A DNA stretch of 64,000 nucleotides from Desertimonas sp963732335 (GTDB lineage: Bacteria; Actinomycetota; Acidimicrobiia; Acidimicrobiales; Ilumatobacteraceae): contig CAVSZO010000002.1 of assembly GCA_963732335.1 (NCBI GenBank), positions 62,001 through 126,000 of the forward strand. Reading direction: 5' to 3'. Position numbers and translations under genes: made by a program. Positions 1 to 9,678 of the stretch are shown here, one piece after another. Each line of letters starts with the position of its first letter. Positions within the stretch are counted from its first letter, which is position 1. Under the pieces are notes generated by a model. It searched no databases, was not told the DNA's origin, and saw nothing but the letters and a program-made list of their open reading frames with translations.

Positions 1-148
1 TCTCCCGGCCGTCGATCTCGGGCCGGCGGACGATCAGGTCGAGCGTTCCGCCGTCTCGCGGCGAGTTGCGGATCTCGTCGAGCCCGGCCTCGAGCGACGC
101 GGTGTCGAGGTGGACGGGGGCGACAGCGGGGACGACAACATCGCTCAT
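1..148 (-). CDS. MOSC domain protein, N-terminal fragment (window edge)
   Basis: The reverse strand opens with ATG at 148 and stays open to the window edge (49 codons). The segment SPRDGGTLDLIVRRP resembles the start of small actinobacterial MOSC (molybdenum cofactor sulfurase C-terminal) proteins, which begin with a similar 'LIVRRP' strand before the cysteine-bearing MOSC fold. The catalytic cysteine lies outside the window, so function rests on the N-terminus only. No ribosome site beyond a weak purine stretch is visible. Confidence 0.55.
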   Translation of the reverse strand, partial: MSDVVVPAVAPVHLDTASLEAGLDEIRNSPRDGGTLDLIVRRPEIDGRE

Positions 149-217
149 CGTTCGAGTCTGCCAGCGAAGCGCGGCCGCGGACGGGCCAATTGCCCGACTG
201 TGGCCGGTGTCACCGGT

Positions 218-594
218 TCAACGCTCGGCTTGCTCGGCCCACCGCTCGATCGGCGTGAACCCGTCGACCGCGTGGGCGTAGTGGTAGGCCCACGTCTGCA
301 CGCCGTCAACGGTCGTGACCTCGATGCGCCGCAGCGTGTCCGTCGCCGTGTCCTCGACCTCGTCGAGGACTGGCAGCGCCTCGTCGACCCGATCGGCTCG
401 AGCTCGACGAGCACGCCGGGGATCACGCCTTCGCCGCCGAACACGGCGACCGGCCAGCCGTTGCCGGAGTCGTACAGCCTTCCGCCGACCTCGGCGGGTC
501 GGTGACGGCGGGCGAACGGGGCGAGGATCGGCCAGCGCAGCCGCCCCGGCATCAGCGTTCCGTAGACGAACAGATACGTCGGGTCCTCCGGCAT
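218..594 (-). CDS. Gamma-glutamylcyclotransferase-like (AIG2/GGCT) protein, frameshifted
   Basis: The first 65 residues start MPEDPTYLFVYGTLMPG, the YGTLxxG loop that binds the gamma-glutamyl group in the GGCT fold, followed by GRLYDSG and a PVAVF strand. The frame is lost around 388-400. In the next frame the protein continues as DEVEDTATDTLRRIEVTT and VQTWAYHYAH, typical of the GGCT C-terminal half, and stops at 218. One missing base near 390 would restore a 125-residue protein, the usual family length. The family cleaves or remodels gamma-glutamyl amides. The cause may be a sequencing indel or true inactivation. Confidence 0.7.
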
Positions 595-598
595 CGGC

Positions 599-973
599 TC
601 ACCCGTCGCCGCGGGCGTCGAGGGCGGCGATCAGCCGCTTCGTGGCGATCATCCGGTAGGCGTCCTCGACGACCTCGCCGATCTCGTCCCAGTCGACGTC
701 GCCGACGTCGAGGCGCACCCCGATCCAGCCTCGTCCGCCGACGTAGGGCGGCACGAAGAAGCGCTGCGGATCCGCCGCCACGAGCTCGTGCTGTGAACCC
801 GGCGGTGCCGCGCACCAGAAGCCGAGCCGGTCGTCGTGATGGTGGTCGGCATACGTGACGAACACCTTGCGCCCGCCGACGAACCACGTCGGCTCGCCAT
901 GGCTGAGCCGCTCCGTCACCTCCGGGAAGGCGAGGCACGTGGCCCGGAGGCGTTCGAGCGGATCCTCAGTCAC
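599..973 (-). CDS. MmcQ/YjbR family protein
   Basis: A 124-residue intact frame. It starts with an amphipathic helix and LAFPEVTERLSHGEPTWFV, then KVFVTY, GFWCAAPPG, FFVPPYVGGRGWIGVRLD and a C-terminal acidic helix. This is the CyaY-like/YjbR fold found in small proteins of about 115-125 residues. Some members bind DNA; the biochemical role is not settled. The gene sits 4 bp from the GGCT-like gene and overlaps the 3' end of the TetR gene by 8 bp, so the three minus-strand genes may be cotranscribed. Confidence 0.85.
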   Translation of the reverse strand: MTEDPLERLRATCLAFPEVTERLSHGEPTWFVGGRKVFVTYADHHHDDRLGFWCAAPPGSQHELVAADPQRFFVPPYVGGRGWIGVRLDVGDVDWDEIGEVVEDAYRMIATKRLIAALDARGDG

Positions 974-1602
974 GGACCGCTCCAGTCGGAGACCCGGCCA
1001 TACCCACCCAGGCGAGGTCGGTCAGGGCGTCGACCGCCTCACGCCGGGAGATGTCGGCACCGCTGATCCACCACGCTGCCGTGTTCTGGACCATGCCGAC
1101 GATCGCCCGGCCCCAGATCGCCGCCGGCGCGGGATCGCGCCCGTGATCGACGAGGCCGTGCGCCAACGTCTCGGCGACGCGCTGGGCGATCTGTTCGGTG
1201 AACGCCATCGTCGCCCGAGTGCCGCCCTTGGAGTCGCTGTCGACGATGAACCGATAGAGCTGCGGCTCCCGCTCGATGTACTCGAAGAAGGCGTCGATCG
1301 TCGCCCGGATCGAGTGTGGCGGCCGGTCGGCGCGCGCTTCGGCGATCTTCGTCGTCGAGCATCGCTCCGAGCTCCACCAGCGCCGTCTCTGTGATCGCCG
1401 CGACGAGGCCATCGCGGTCGACGAAGTGGCGGTACAGGATCGGCTTGCTGATCCCGCCGGCGCTCGCCATCGCCTCCATCGTCACGTCGGCACCCTCGCG
1501 GCGGATGACGTCGATCGCCGCGTCGAGCAGCTCGCGCCGGCGCACCTGGCGGCGCTCGGTCAGGGACGGACGCGGCACCTGGGCCGGCGGGCGCCTCGTC
1601 AT
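966..1602 (-). CDS. TetR/AcrR family transcriptional regulator, frameshifted
   Basis: The N-terminal helix-turn-helix is clear: RRELLDAAIDVIRREG, then TMEAMASAGGISKPILYRHF. The reading frame shifts by one base at about 1335-1345 and continues as RATIDAFFEYIEREPQLYRF and a ligand-binding domain ending at 966. The ATG at 1602 (MTRRPPAQ) is chosen; an ATG at 1611 is also possible. It is divergent from the HD-domain gene and upstream of yjbR, so it may regulate either. The effector is unknown. A single base change would restore an approximately 212-residue protein of ordinary length. Confidence 0.75.
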
Positions 1603-1717
1603 GGCTGGCATTGAACCACAGCGGCGACGCTCCCGAACACGACGGGTACCCTTGGCCCATGAGCGCACCTGTCACGCAGACTCGCCGCCCGCCCCCGAAC
1701 GCGCCGCCTTCAGGGCA

Positions 1718-2263
1718 ATGACGGAGGGCACCCAGGAGGATTGGGGTCACATCGTCGCCTCGGCGTTGGAGTTCTATCCCCGCCTCGCCGATCGCGTGAT
1801 CACCCACCTGCGCCTCCTCGACGGCGACTTCGGTGGCTTCCGCGTCGATCGCCTCACGCATTCCCTGCAGACGGCGACCCGCGCCTACCGGGCCAACCGC
1901 GACGACGACTACGTCGCCTGCGCCCTGCTCCACGACATCGGCGACACACTCGGCTCGTTCAACCACGCCGACATCGCCGCGGCGATCGTCAAACCGTTCG
2001 TCAGTGACGAGTTGCACTGGATGGTCGAGAAGCACGCCATCTTCCAGGGCTACTACTTCTTCCACTTCCTCGGCCTCGATCGCGACATGCGCGATCAGTT
2101 CGCCGGCCATCCGTACTACGACGTCACCGCCGAGTTCACGGCCGACTTCGACGGCCCGGCGTTCGACCCCGACTACCCGACGATGTCGCTCGAGGAGTTC
2201 ACCCCGCTCCTCCAGCAGTTCTTCGGCGCGCCCAAGCGCTCCATCTACCTGCGCGAGGAGTGA
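1718..2263 (+). CDS. HD-domain protein (PhnZ/inositol oxygenase-like)
   Basis: An intact 181-residue protein from ATG 1718. Histidine and aspartate ligands of an HD dimetal site are visible: RLTHSLQTA, ALLHDIGD, FNHADIAA and HWMVEKHAIFQGYYFFH. The conserved HD plus GYYFFH pattern resembles the mixed-valent di-iron oxygenase branch (PhnZ, inositol oxygenase) rather than phosphohydrolases, but the substrate cannot be read from sequence. A short frame MSAPVTQTRRPP starts at 1659 and its TGA overlaps the chosen ATG. This could be a leader peptide or an N-terminus lost by frameshift. Confidence 0.8.
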   Translation: MTEGTQEDWGHIVASALEFYPRLADRVITHLRLLDGDFGGFRVDRLTHSLQTATRAYRANRDDDYVACALLHDIGDTLGSFNHADIAAAIVKPFVSDELHWMVEKHAIFQGYYFFHFLGLDRDMRDQFAGHPYYDVTAEFTADFDGPAFDPDYPTMSLEEFTPLLQQFFGAPKRSIYLREE

Positions 2264-2279
2264 GTTCGGGCCGCGGCCG

Positions 2280-3656
2280 CTACCCGTCCGCGTACGTCCA
2301 GTCCGGCAGCTTGAGGCGGTGGCGTTCGTCGTAGACGACGGCGCCGTCGGCGTCGATCTCGACCACCTTGGGGACGACGACGTCGCGCTCGAGCGGTGGG
2401 CGCCCCTCGAGGTGGGCCGCCACGTCCTCGGGGAACTCGCGCAGCACGCTGGCGACGAGACGCTGCACCTCGGTCCCGAGGTAGCAACGATTGGAGTCGG
2501 TCACCGAGCCGAGCAATGCCTCGATCTCGCCGAGGTCGCCGTCGCTGCCGCCGCCGTGGGCGATGCGGGTCAGGATCTCGGTGAGCTCCATCGACCCGCG
2601 CTTGCACGGCGGGCACTGCCCGCACGACTCGACGGCGAGGAAGCGGGTCAGCTCGGCTGCGACGGTGACCATGTCGGCGGTGTCGTCGTAGACGACGAAC
2701 CCGGCGGCACCGAGGCCACTGCCACGCGCCTCGAACGACTCGTACGTGAGCGGGATGTCGAAGGCGTTGGCGGGCAGGACCGGGTTGGAGACGCCGGAGA
2801 ACGCCGCCTTCAACGTCCGGTTCGGTTCGGCGCCGCCGCACCAGGCGATGACCTCGGCGAGCGGCGTGCCGAGCTCGACCTCGTGGACACCGGGGACGCG
2901 GACGTCGCCAACGATCGTGACGATGACGGTGCCGGCCGAATCGGCGGTCCCCAACGAGCGGTACCACGTGGCCCCGCGGGCGAGGATGTGCGCAGCCGCG
3001 GCCAGCGTCTCGACGTTGTTGACGAGGGTGGGGTTGCTCGCCTGGCCGGCCCGCGCCGGCGTGCCCGCCTCCCAACCCATCGTCACGGTGGCGAACAGGC
3101 CGTGCTGCCACGGCGGCAGCAGCCGCGGCAGCGGATCGCGCCCTTCGATCACCTCGAGCAGCGCCTTCTCCTCACCGAACAGGTACTCGTCGGGTCCCTC
3201 GACGATGGAGATCGCCAGGTCGCCGAGCAGGCCGGCGTCGCTGAGCTCGACGGCGGCGCGGCGCAGGTTGGCGGCTTCGACCGAGAACGACCGTTTGACG
3301 CCGACGTAGGCGGCCGGGGCGTCGACGCAGAACGCTGCGACGGCGAGCCCTTCGATGACGCGATACGGATCGACGCGCATCAGCGTGCGGTCCTTGAACG
3401 TCGCCGGCTCGCCCTCGGCGCCGTTGGCGACTGCGTAGTGCGTGCCCCCACCAGCCGAACGCACCGACGCCCACTTGGCGCCCGTCGGGAAGCCGGCGCC
3501 TCCCCTGCCGCGCAGCCCGCTCGCCGTCACCTCCTCGATCGTCGCCTCCGGCCCGAGGGCACGGGCAGCGCGGAGCGCCTCTCCCCCTCCGGCCGCGAGG
3601 TACTCATCGATCGTCGCGATCGGCGCCGACGGCAACACCACGCTCGCCTTACCCAT
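2280..3656 (-). CDS. NuoF-like NADH-binding flavoprotein
   Basis: 458 residues, the length of complex I subunit F. It shows the FMN/NADH signature GLRGRGGAGFPTGAKW near residues 48-63, NGAEGEPATFKDR, an SLBB-like segment (VPGVHEVELG) and the N3 cluster motif ESCGQCPPCKRG with a later cysteine in NRCYLG. It would transfer electrons from NADH through FMN to a 4Fe-4S cluster. No NuoE, NuoG or hydrogenase subunit lies beside it, unlike nuo, hox or formate dehydrogenase operons. It may serve a partner encoded elsewhere. The following DUF4012 gene stops 25 bp upstream on the same strand. Confidence 0.85.
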   Translation of the reverse strand: MGKASVVLPSAPIATIDEYLAAGGGEALRAARALGPEATIEEVTASGLRGRGGAGFPTGAKWASVRSAGGGTHYAVANGAEGEPATFKDRTLMRVDPYRVIEGLAVAAFCVDAPAAYVGVKRSFSVEAANLRRAAVELSDAGLLGDLAISIVEGPDEYLFGEEKALLEVIEGRDPLPRLLPPWQHGLFATVTMGWEAGTPARAGQASNPTLVNNVETLAAAAHILARGATWYRSLGTADSAGTVIVTIVGDVRVPGVHEVELGTPLAEVIAWCGGAEPNRTLKAAFSGVSNPVLPANAFDIPLTYESFEARGSGLGAAGFVVYDDTADMVTVAAELTRFLAVESCGQCPPCKRGSMELTEILTRIAHGGGSDGDLGEIEALLGSVTDSNRCYLGTEVQRLVASVLREFPEDVAAHLEGRPPLERDVVVPKVVEIDADGAVVYDERHRLKLPDWTYADG

Positions 3657-3681
3657 CCCGTCATGTTGGCATGGCGCGGCG

Positions 3682-5829
3682 TCAGCCGCCTTCGCCCGTG
3701 ATCACATCGAACGCCAGCGGCTGCTGCCAGGACACGACGTCGCCCGGGCGAGCAACGACACCCTCGAGCTGGAACTCCAGCGTCACGACCTCGCCGGCAG
3801 GGATGTCGACGAGCCCGGAGTAGACGTTCCAACCGGCCTCGGTGCCAGACTCGACCCCGAGCGGCGCGCCGTCGACCGTCGCTGCGGCGAGCACGAGGGA
3901 GCTGTAGGCCGACACCGACAACCGGCTCGTACCATCGGGCAACCCGACGTCGTTGCCGATCACCTCCGGCGGCAACCCGCTCGCTGGCGCCGTGTTCGTC
4001 AGCTCGACACGGATGACCGCCGATGTCCGGCCGTTCGCCGGATCGACCGACGACTCGTACCACAATGCCGGCGACAGGAAGCTGTCGATCTTGTTGCCAC
4101 CCGCGTTGCTCACTGTGACGGCCCACCCTTCGCGGCCGTCGAGCGACGGGATCGAGCCCTCGAGTCCGACCCGCCCGAGCAGCTCCTGAACGTCCGGATC
4201 GGCGCTCCACATCAGAAGTCGCCGTTCGGCGGCGAGCGGCCCGAGGTCACGGGCGAACGTGGTCGGATCAGGCAGCGTTCCGGACAGCAACGAGTCCAGC
4301 GTGCGCACGATCGCCTCGTCGATCGCATCGATGCCCTGCTCACCGAAGTCACCGACGTACTGGTCGCGAAGCAGGAACTGTGCCGCGTACCACTGGTCCA
4401 GCCCGACGTCGTACGCCGGTAGGTGGATCGGCCCGGAGTAGCCGATCAAGGCGGCGAGGGCACGCGGGTCGAGGGCGATGACGCTGTCGACCGTTCGCCC
4501 TGTCGTCACGGCGTAGGCGTCCCGCGCATCCTCAGCGACCTGCGGGAAGTCCGCAGTCATCGTCAGATCGCGGAACGTCGTGTCGCCAGCCGTACCGCCT
4601 ACATCGCCGAGGGTCAGCTGCCCGTCCTCGACCCGCAACTCGGCATACCCGGCGACCGATCCTCCGAGGCCGCGCGCTTCGACCGGGCTGGTGAACAGGA
4701 CGAGGTACGTGCGCGGTTCCCCGGCACCGAGCAGGCGCGGGGCCAGATCGATGGCGTCGAGGGCGGTCTCCAACTGGGGAAAGTGGGCGGCGATGCTCTC
4801 CTGGAAGTCGGTGATCTCGTAGTCGGCGGGACCGATCAGCCATGGCGAGTCGGATTGCTCGACGATCGCGTGGAGGTCCTGGAGGGCGGCCTCGACACGA
4901 CGAGCGGGTCCTCGAGTGCGGACACCGCGGCGAGGTCGATGTGCCCGCGTTCGACGCGAAGCGACTCCGGATCGATGTCCTCGAGGGCCTCGGCAACGAT
5001 GGCGGACCCGCCGGCGCCGGCAGCACTCAGGTCGACAGCGGCGTCGTAGTGCTGGGCCACGACCGGGACGAGACCAGCGCCGCGTGCCCATGGCGACGAG
5101 ACGTCGGCGTGGGCCCGCTCGAGGGCGGCTGCGGCCTGGTCGAACTCGGCTGCGGCGGTGTCGTAGTCGCCGTACTCCAGCGAGGCGACCGCCTTCTCGG
5201 CCAGTCGCACGCCCTCGATGAACGTGTGGCGGGCACGGAGGGCGGCGAGCCCGAACGCCACGGTCGACGCCACGGCGAAGACGACCACCGCCGCGGTGGC
5301 GAGGTACACCGACCGCCGAACAACGCGCGAGTACAGCCGAATTCCGGCGAAGAAGACCACCGTGCAGACGGTGATGGAGACGAGGGACAGCAGCCCGAAG
5401 GCGACGTCGAGCTCCGCCCTGGCCATCGCGTTGACCGCGAGCCCGGCGGACGAGGGCCCCGGCGATGCGACTTTCGACGCGGCGACCCCGGGACACGACG
5501 GCCAGCACCAGCGCCACGACGCCGGCAGCGATCGCCATCGGGTTGCCGGCGATGGTGATCGCCGCGACGGCGGCCAGGACCAAGGTCCACATCGGGGCGC
5601 GAGCGCCGGCCACGGTGACGACGCCAGCGGCGATACCGACCATCACGGAATCGACCCCGGGCCTGCCAGTCGGCGACGGTGGCGCCAGCGCTGCGGCGAC
5701 GCCGGCGACCGAGGCGATCACGGCGACAAGCGGCGCCAACGCACGGTTTGGCGACAGGCGCGATTCGAGATCGCCTTCGTGAGACGTCGCTGCCGTGGTC
5801 ACCGGCGCGGTGGCGAGTGTGCCGATCAT
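3682..5829 (-). pseudogene. DUF4012 domain membrane protein, two frameshifts
   Basis: Translation from ATG 5829 gives a hydrophobic N-terminus with several membrane segments (LAPLVAVIASVAGVAAAL, TLVLAAVAAITIAG). The frame then jumps near 5440-5500 to a segment MARAELDVAFGLLSL with two more membrane helices and an alpha-helical LEYGDYDTAAAEFDQA region. It jumps back near 4890-4905 into the DUF4012 core (LVLFTSPVEARGLGGSVAGY, TADFPQVAEDARDAY). The span is an exact multiple of three (716 codons), so the two indels compensate. DUF4012 proteins are widespread in actinobacteria, membrane-anchored and of unknown function, often near cell-surface polysaccharide genes. Confidence 0.75.
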
Positions 5830-5969
5830 CCACCCATCTCCTGGGCAGCGCTTGCTCGCCAGCCGCTCATGCCGTCCGCCTTCAGGTTTGGCAGCCCCAC
5901 CGCCGTGGAGCACCCGGGCACGATACCCACCTCCTGCCGGCATCCCGCCGTTTTTGCCGAACGCAGCGG

Positions 5970-6864
5970 ATGATCACCTCGCCGTCTGCCGGTGAGAAAC
6001 TGTCAGCAGTGCTGACCCCGAATGCGCCGGTCGAGTCGTTGCGGACGGCGCTCGCCGGCGCGGTTCGTTCTCGGGTCGCCAGCGACCCGTCCGACACACG
6101 CATCTTCACCGCCCCCGGGCCACGGTGGTTCCCAGCTGACGCGGCGATCCGAACGGTTCACGCCGACGCGGCGATGTTCGTCGGTGGCCTGCGCGCCCTC
6201 GTCCTCCAGGCGTTGCACCCGTTGGCGATGGCCGGGGTCGCCGGGCACTCTGGCTACCGCGGCGACCCGTGGGGTCGCCTCCAGCGAACGAGCCGGTTCC
6301 TCGCCGCCACCACGTTCGGTCCGGTCGACGTCGCCGAGCGCAGTATCGCCAAGGTGCGGCGCGGTCCATCGCACCGTCCACGGCACCGCCCCGGACGGCC
6401 GGACGTACCGTGCCGACGACCCACACCTGTTGCGATGGGTCCACGTCGCCGAGGTCGACAGCTTCCTCCGCGCCCACCGCCGCTTCGGCCAGCATCCCCT
6501 GACCGAGCAGCAGCGCGACGAGTACGTCGCCCAGGTCGGGTTCGTGTCGGCGAAGCTCGGCGTGCTCGATCCACCACAGTCGGTCGCCGAGCTGCGCGAG
6601 GCGCTGGCGTCCTACCGGCCGGAGCTGCGCGGCACCCCGGAGGCTCGCGACACCGCCCGGTTCCTGCTCCTCTACCCGCCGATCCCGCTGCTCGCCCGCC
6701 CCGCCTACGCGCTGATCTCGGCTGCCGCGGTGTCCATGCTGCCGGGTTGGGCCCGACTGATGCTGTATCTCCCGCCCCCGTTGCCGATCGCCGACGACGT
6801 CATCGGCCGATTGTCCGGGGAGCTGGCGACGCGGGCGTTTCGCTGGACGTTGGCGGCGTCGTGA
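5970..6864 (+). CDS. MpaB/DUF2236-type oxygenase, frameshifted
   Basis: Starting at ATG 5970, the product contains LQALHPLAMAGVAGHSGY and PWGRLQRTSRFL, then loses frame around 6350-6365. It resumes as VHGTAPDGRTYRADDPHLL and WVHVAEVDSFLRAHRRFG, ending at 6864. The HP, H and RW..H/E positions match the latex-oxygenase/MpaB haem-associated DUF2236 family, which includes rubber oxygenase Lcp relatives and mycophenolic acid MpaB. One indel separates two otherwise complete halves of about 298 residues. Its end overlaps the convergent MFS gene by 65 bp. Confidence 0.75.
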
Positions 6865-8263
6865 GCGAACCCGGCGTGTCGTGACGGATCTCACGCTCCG
6901 AACGTTCCCGGTCGATGCGGGGTGGGAAGCGCCGGGACATGGCTGCTCCAATCAAGGCGACGGTGATCGGGCCGATGAGCGCCAAAGCGACCGTCCGGCC
7001 AGGGTCCCACCCGAGGTCGTCGCCGGTCGTGACGATGACACCGACGGCACCCGTTCCGAGGGCGACACCGAGGTTGTCGAGCAGCTGCATCGACGCGGTC
7101 GCCGCGCCGTAACGCTCGGCCGGCGAGCAGCGCAGCACGGCTTGGGCGTGAGCGGAGTAGGCCAAGCCCATCCCGAGCCCGGCCACGGCCCAGCCGACGT
7201 GGATCACCCAGAACGGCACGACATCGGGCATCGCCGCCACTGCGACGACAGCGATCCCCGGGGCGAGGACGAGGTAGCCGGTGCGAACGAAGAACGCCTC
7301 ACCGGTCCTGACGATCCACCGCTCCTGCACCCAGGCACCCGACGTCCAGGCGAGCGTCGCCACCGTCACGGCAATGCTGCCGGCGAACGTCGACCTGTTC
7401 CTCCCGGCTGTCAACGCGTGCGGGACGAACGTGTCCGTCCCGAAGAAGGCGAACGTCAACAGCCCGCGTGACAACACCACTGCCGGCAGTCCGGCAGCGC
7501 CGCGAAGCGTGCCCGGAGGCGTCAACCGGCGCAGTGGCCCGACGCCGAGGAGGGCGCCACCGGCGAGCGCTGGGACCAGCAACCAGCGCGACGCTGTGAA
7601 GCCGGCGACGGCGAGTGCCGCCCCGCCGGCCACTCTGGCCGCCTCGACGAGCCGGCGGCGAAGGAAGCGTTGCGACGTCGGCTCGCCCGACCGCAGCGCC
7701 GTCAGGCGCATCATCTCCGGCACGATCAGCGATCCGGCGATGGCGACGAACGGCAGCAATCCGAGGAACACCCACCGCCAACCGACCCACGACGAGATCC
7801 GCTCTGCCAGCGCCGGTCCGATCAAGCCGGGAACGACCCACGCCGTCGAGAGCACGGCGAACATCCGCGCCCGCTTCTCGACGCTGTACACCCGGCCGAT
7901 CGCTACGTAGCCGATCGCCGGCACGACTCCAGCGCCGAGCCCTTGGACGAACCGGCCGACGACGAGGACGGGCATCGACGGCGCCAGCCCACCGACGACC
8001 AACCCGATAGCGAACAGCACGAGTCCGTAGACATACGGCCGGCCGGCGCCATGCCGATCGGCTTGTTCGCCGGCGAAGACGATCCCGACCATCGTCCCGA
8101 GGAAGAACGCCGTCGACACCCAGCCGTACCAGGCGATACCCCCGAGGTCGTCGGAGATGTCCGGCAGGATCGTGATCACCGCCAGGGTCTCGAAGGCGAC
8201 CAACGTCACCATCGCCACCAACCCGACGGTCAGTGCTCGATGTCCGTCGGCGGGCGGGCTCAC
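6800..8263 (-). CDS. MFS transporter (DHA2-like drug/proton antiporter)
   Basis: 487 residues with about 14 hydrophobic segments. The N-terminal half has TALAVITILPDI-like helix 1, the loop GEQADRHGAGRPYVYG (motif A) and GRFVQGLGAGVVPAIGY (motif C/antiporter type). The start is GTG at 8263. The C-terminus is hydrophilic (residues 450-487) and overlaps the end of the MpaB gene, so the true stop region may be lengthened by a frameshift. Family knowledge predicts proton-driven efflux; the substrate is not identifiable. The next gene is a second MFS transporter in divergent orientation. Confidence 0.85.
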   Translation of the reverse strand: MSPPADGHRALTVGLVAMVTLVAFETLAVITILPDISDDLGGIAWYGWVSTAFFLGTMVGIVFAGEQADRHGAGRPYVYGLVLFAIGLVVGGLAPSMPVLVVGRFVQGLGAGVVPAIGYVAIGRVYSVEKRARMFAVLSTAWVVPGLIGPALAERISSWVGWRWVFLGLLPFVAIAGSLIVPEMMRLTALRSGEPTSQRFLRRRLVEAARVAGGAALAVAGFTASRWLLVPALAGGALLGVGPLRRLTPPGTLRGAAGLPAVVLSRGLLTFAFFGTDTFVPHALTAGRNRSTFAGSIAVTVATLAWTSGAWVQERWIVRTGEAFFVRTGYLVLAPGIAVVAVAAMPDVVPFWVIHVGWAVAGLGMGLAYSAHAQAVLRCSPAERYGAATASMQLLDNLGVALGTGAVGVIVTTGDDLGWDPGRTVALALIGPITVALIGAAMSRRFPPRIDRERSEREIRHDTPGSLTTPPTSSETPASPAPRTIGR

Positions 8264-9610
8264 GACGTTGCATTCAACTATCCAGCTGCGCTGAGGCGAA
8301 ACGGCATCGCTACGGTCGGCGGATCGACGACGTTGCGCGGGCCGACCTCCAGCGGCGTGTCCTCCGCGTCCTGACCGGCGGGCAGATCGTCGGAGCAGCG
8401 GCGCTCGGCGCCGCTGTGACGGTCGGGGCGTTCGTCGTCCAGGACATCCTCGGCGACGAGACGCCGTGGGGCGGCATCGCCACGGCCACGGTGACCACCG
8501 GCACGGCAGTGGCGGCCCAGGCGCTCTCCCGTCTGATGTGGCGCCGCGGAAGACGCCCCGGGTTGCAGCTCGGCTACGGCCTCGCAGCCGTCGGCGGCGG
8601 GGTCGCGGCGGTCGGGGCCGAGCGCGGCCTGCTCGCCGTGTTCATCATCGGGCTGTTCCTGTTCGGCAGCGGGCAGGCCTCCAACCTGCTCGCCCGCTAC
8701 GCCGCCACCGACCTCGCCGAGCCGGAGCAACGTGGTCGGGCGATGAGCCACGTCGTCTTCGCCTCGACGTTCGGCGCCGTGTTCGGCCCCCTGCTCATCG
8801 GCCCGGCCCAACACGCCGGCGAGGAGTGGTTCGGCTTCGAGCGCTACACCGGACCGTGGCTGTTCGGCGGCGTGTGCTTCCTGCTGGCGATGGTCAACAC
8901 GGCCGTGCGGCTGCGCCCCGACCCACTGGTCGTCGCCGGTGGCGGCGCAATGGCCGCCGGGGCGACCAGCCCGCCGATCCGCCACGCCGTGCACGTGATC
9001 GGGGCAGCCCCGCGAGCCCGGCTCGCCCTCACGTCGATGGCCATCTCGCAGGCGGCGATGGTCGCGGTGATGACGATGACCCCCGTGCACATGAAGCTGC
9101 ACGGCCACGAGACGATGAGCCCGTACGTCATCTCCGCCCACATCGGCGGGATGTTCGCCTTCAGCCCGTTGGTCGGGCGCTACGTCGACCGGCGCGGCTC
9201 GCTCGCCACAGTGCAAGCCGGGGCGGCGATCCTCCTGGCGGCGACGTTGCTGGCGTCGACGGCGGGGATCTCCGAGTGGCTGCTGTTCCCGGCGCTGTGG
9301 GCGCTCGGGCTCGGGTGGAACTTCGGCCTCCTCGGCGGGTCGGCGCTGCTGATCGAATCGGTCGCATCGTCGGAGCGCGTCGGCGTGCAGGGCACCGCCG
9401 ACCTGACGATGAGCCTGTGCGGAGCGGTCGCCGGGTTCTCGTCGGGGTTCATCCGTCGCGCCGTCGGCTACCACGTCCTCGCCGACATCGCCGCCGCTCG
9501 CCGCCCTCGGCCTGCTCGTCGCCGCCTATGTCTCGTCGCGACGCTCGGCCCCTCCGGACCGCACCGCAGCAGCGCCGGAACCGGTGGTCACCGGCGTCGG
9601 GTTGGACTGA
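8233..9610 (+). CDS. MFS transporter, frameshifted at C-terminus, start uncertain
   Basis: Helices run from VGAAALGAAVTVGAFVV to about 9480, including GYGLAAVGGGVAAVGAERG and LLARYAATDLAEPEQRGRAM (the RG..M loop between helices 4 and 5). The natural C-terminus LAALGLLVAAYVSSRR ending at TGA 9610 is in another frame, so one base is lost or gained near 9495. Because of that shift the raw frame runs on into the sulfatase gene; that fusion is not real. No good ATG lies close to the first helix. ATG 8233 overlaps the divergent MFS gene start, so the start is a guess. Confidence 0.7.
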
Positions 9611-9678
9611 GGACGTCCGCGAAGCCACTCCAGCACGGAGTGTTACCGTCGCTGGGTCGGATTGAAAGGAGCACCGCC

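Noticed and set aside
1022..2110. A 362-codon minus-strand frame covering the TetR and HD-protein region
   Set aside because: It is antisense to the HD-domain gene and off-frame to TetR; no domain can be recognised.
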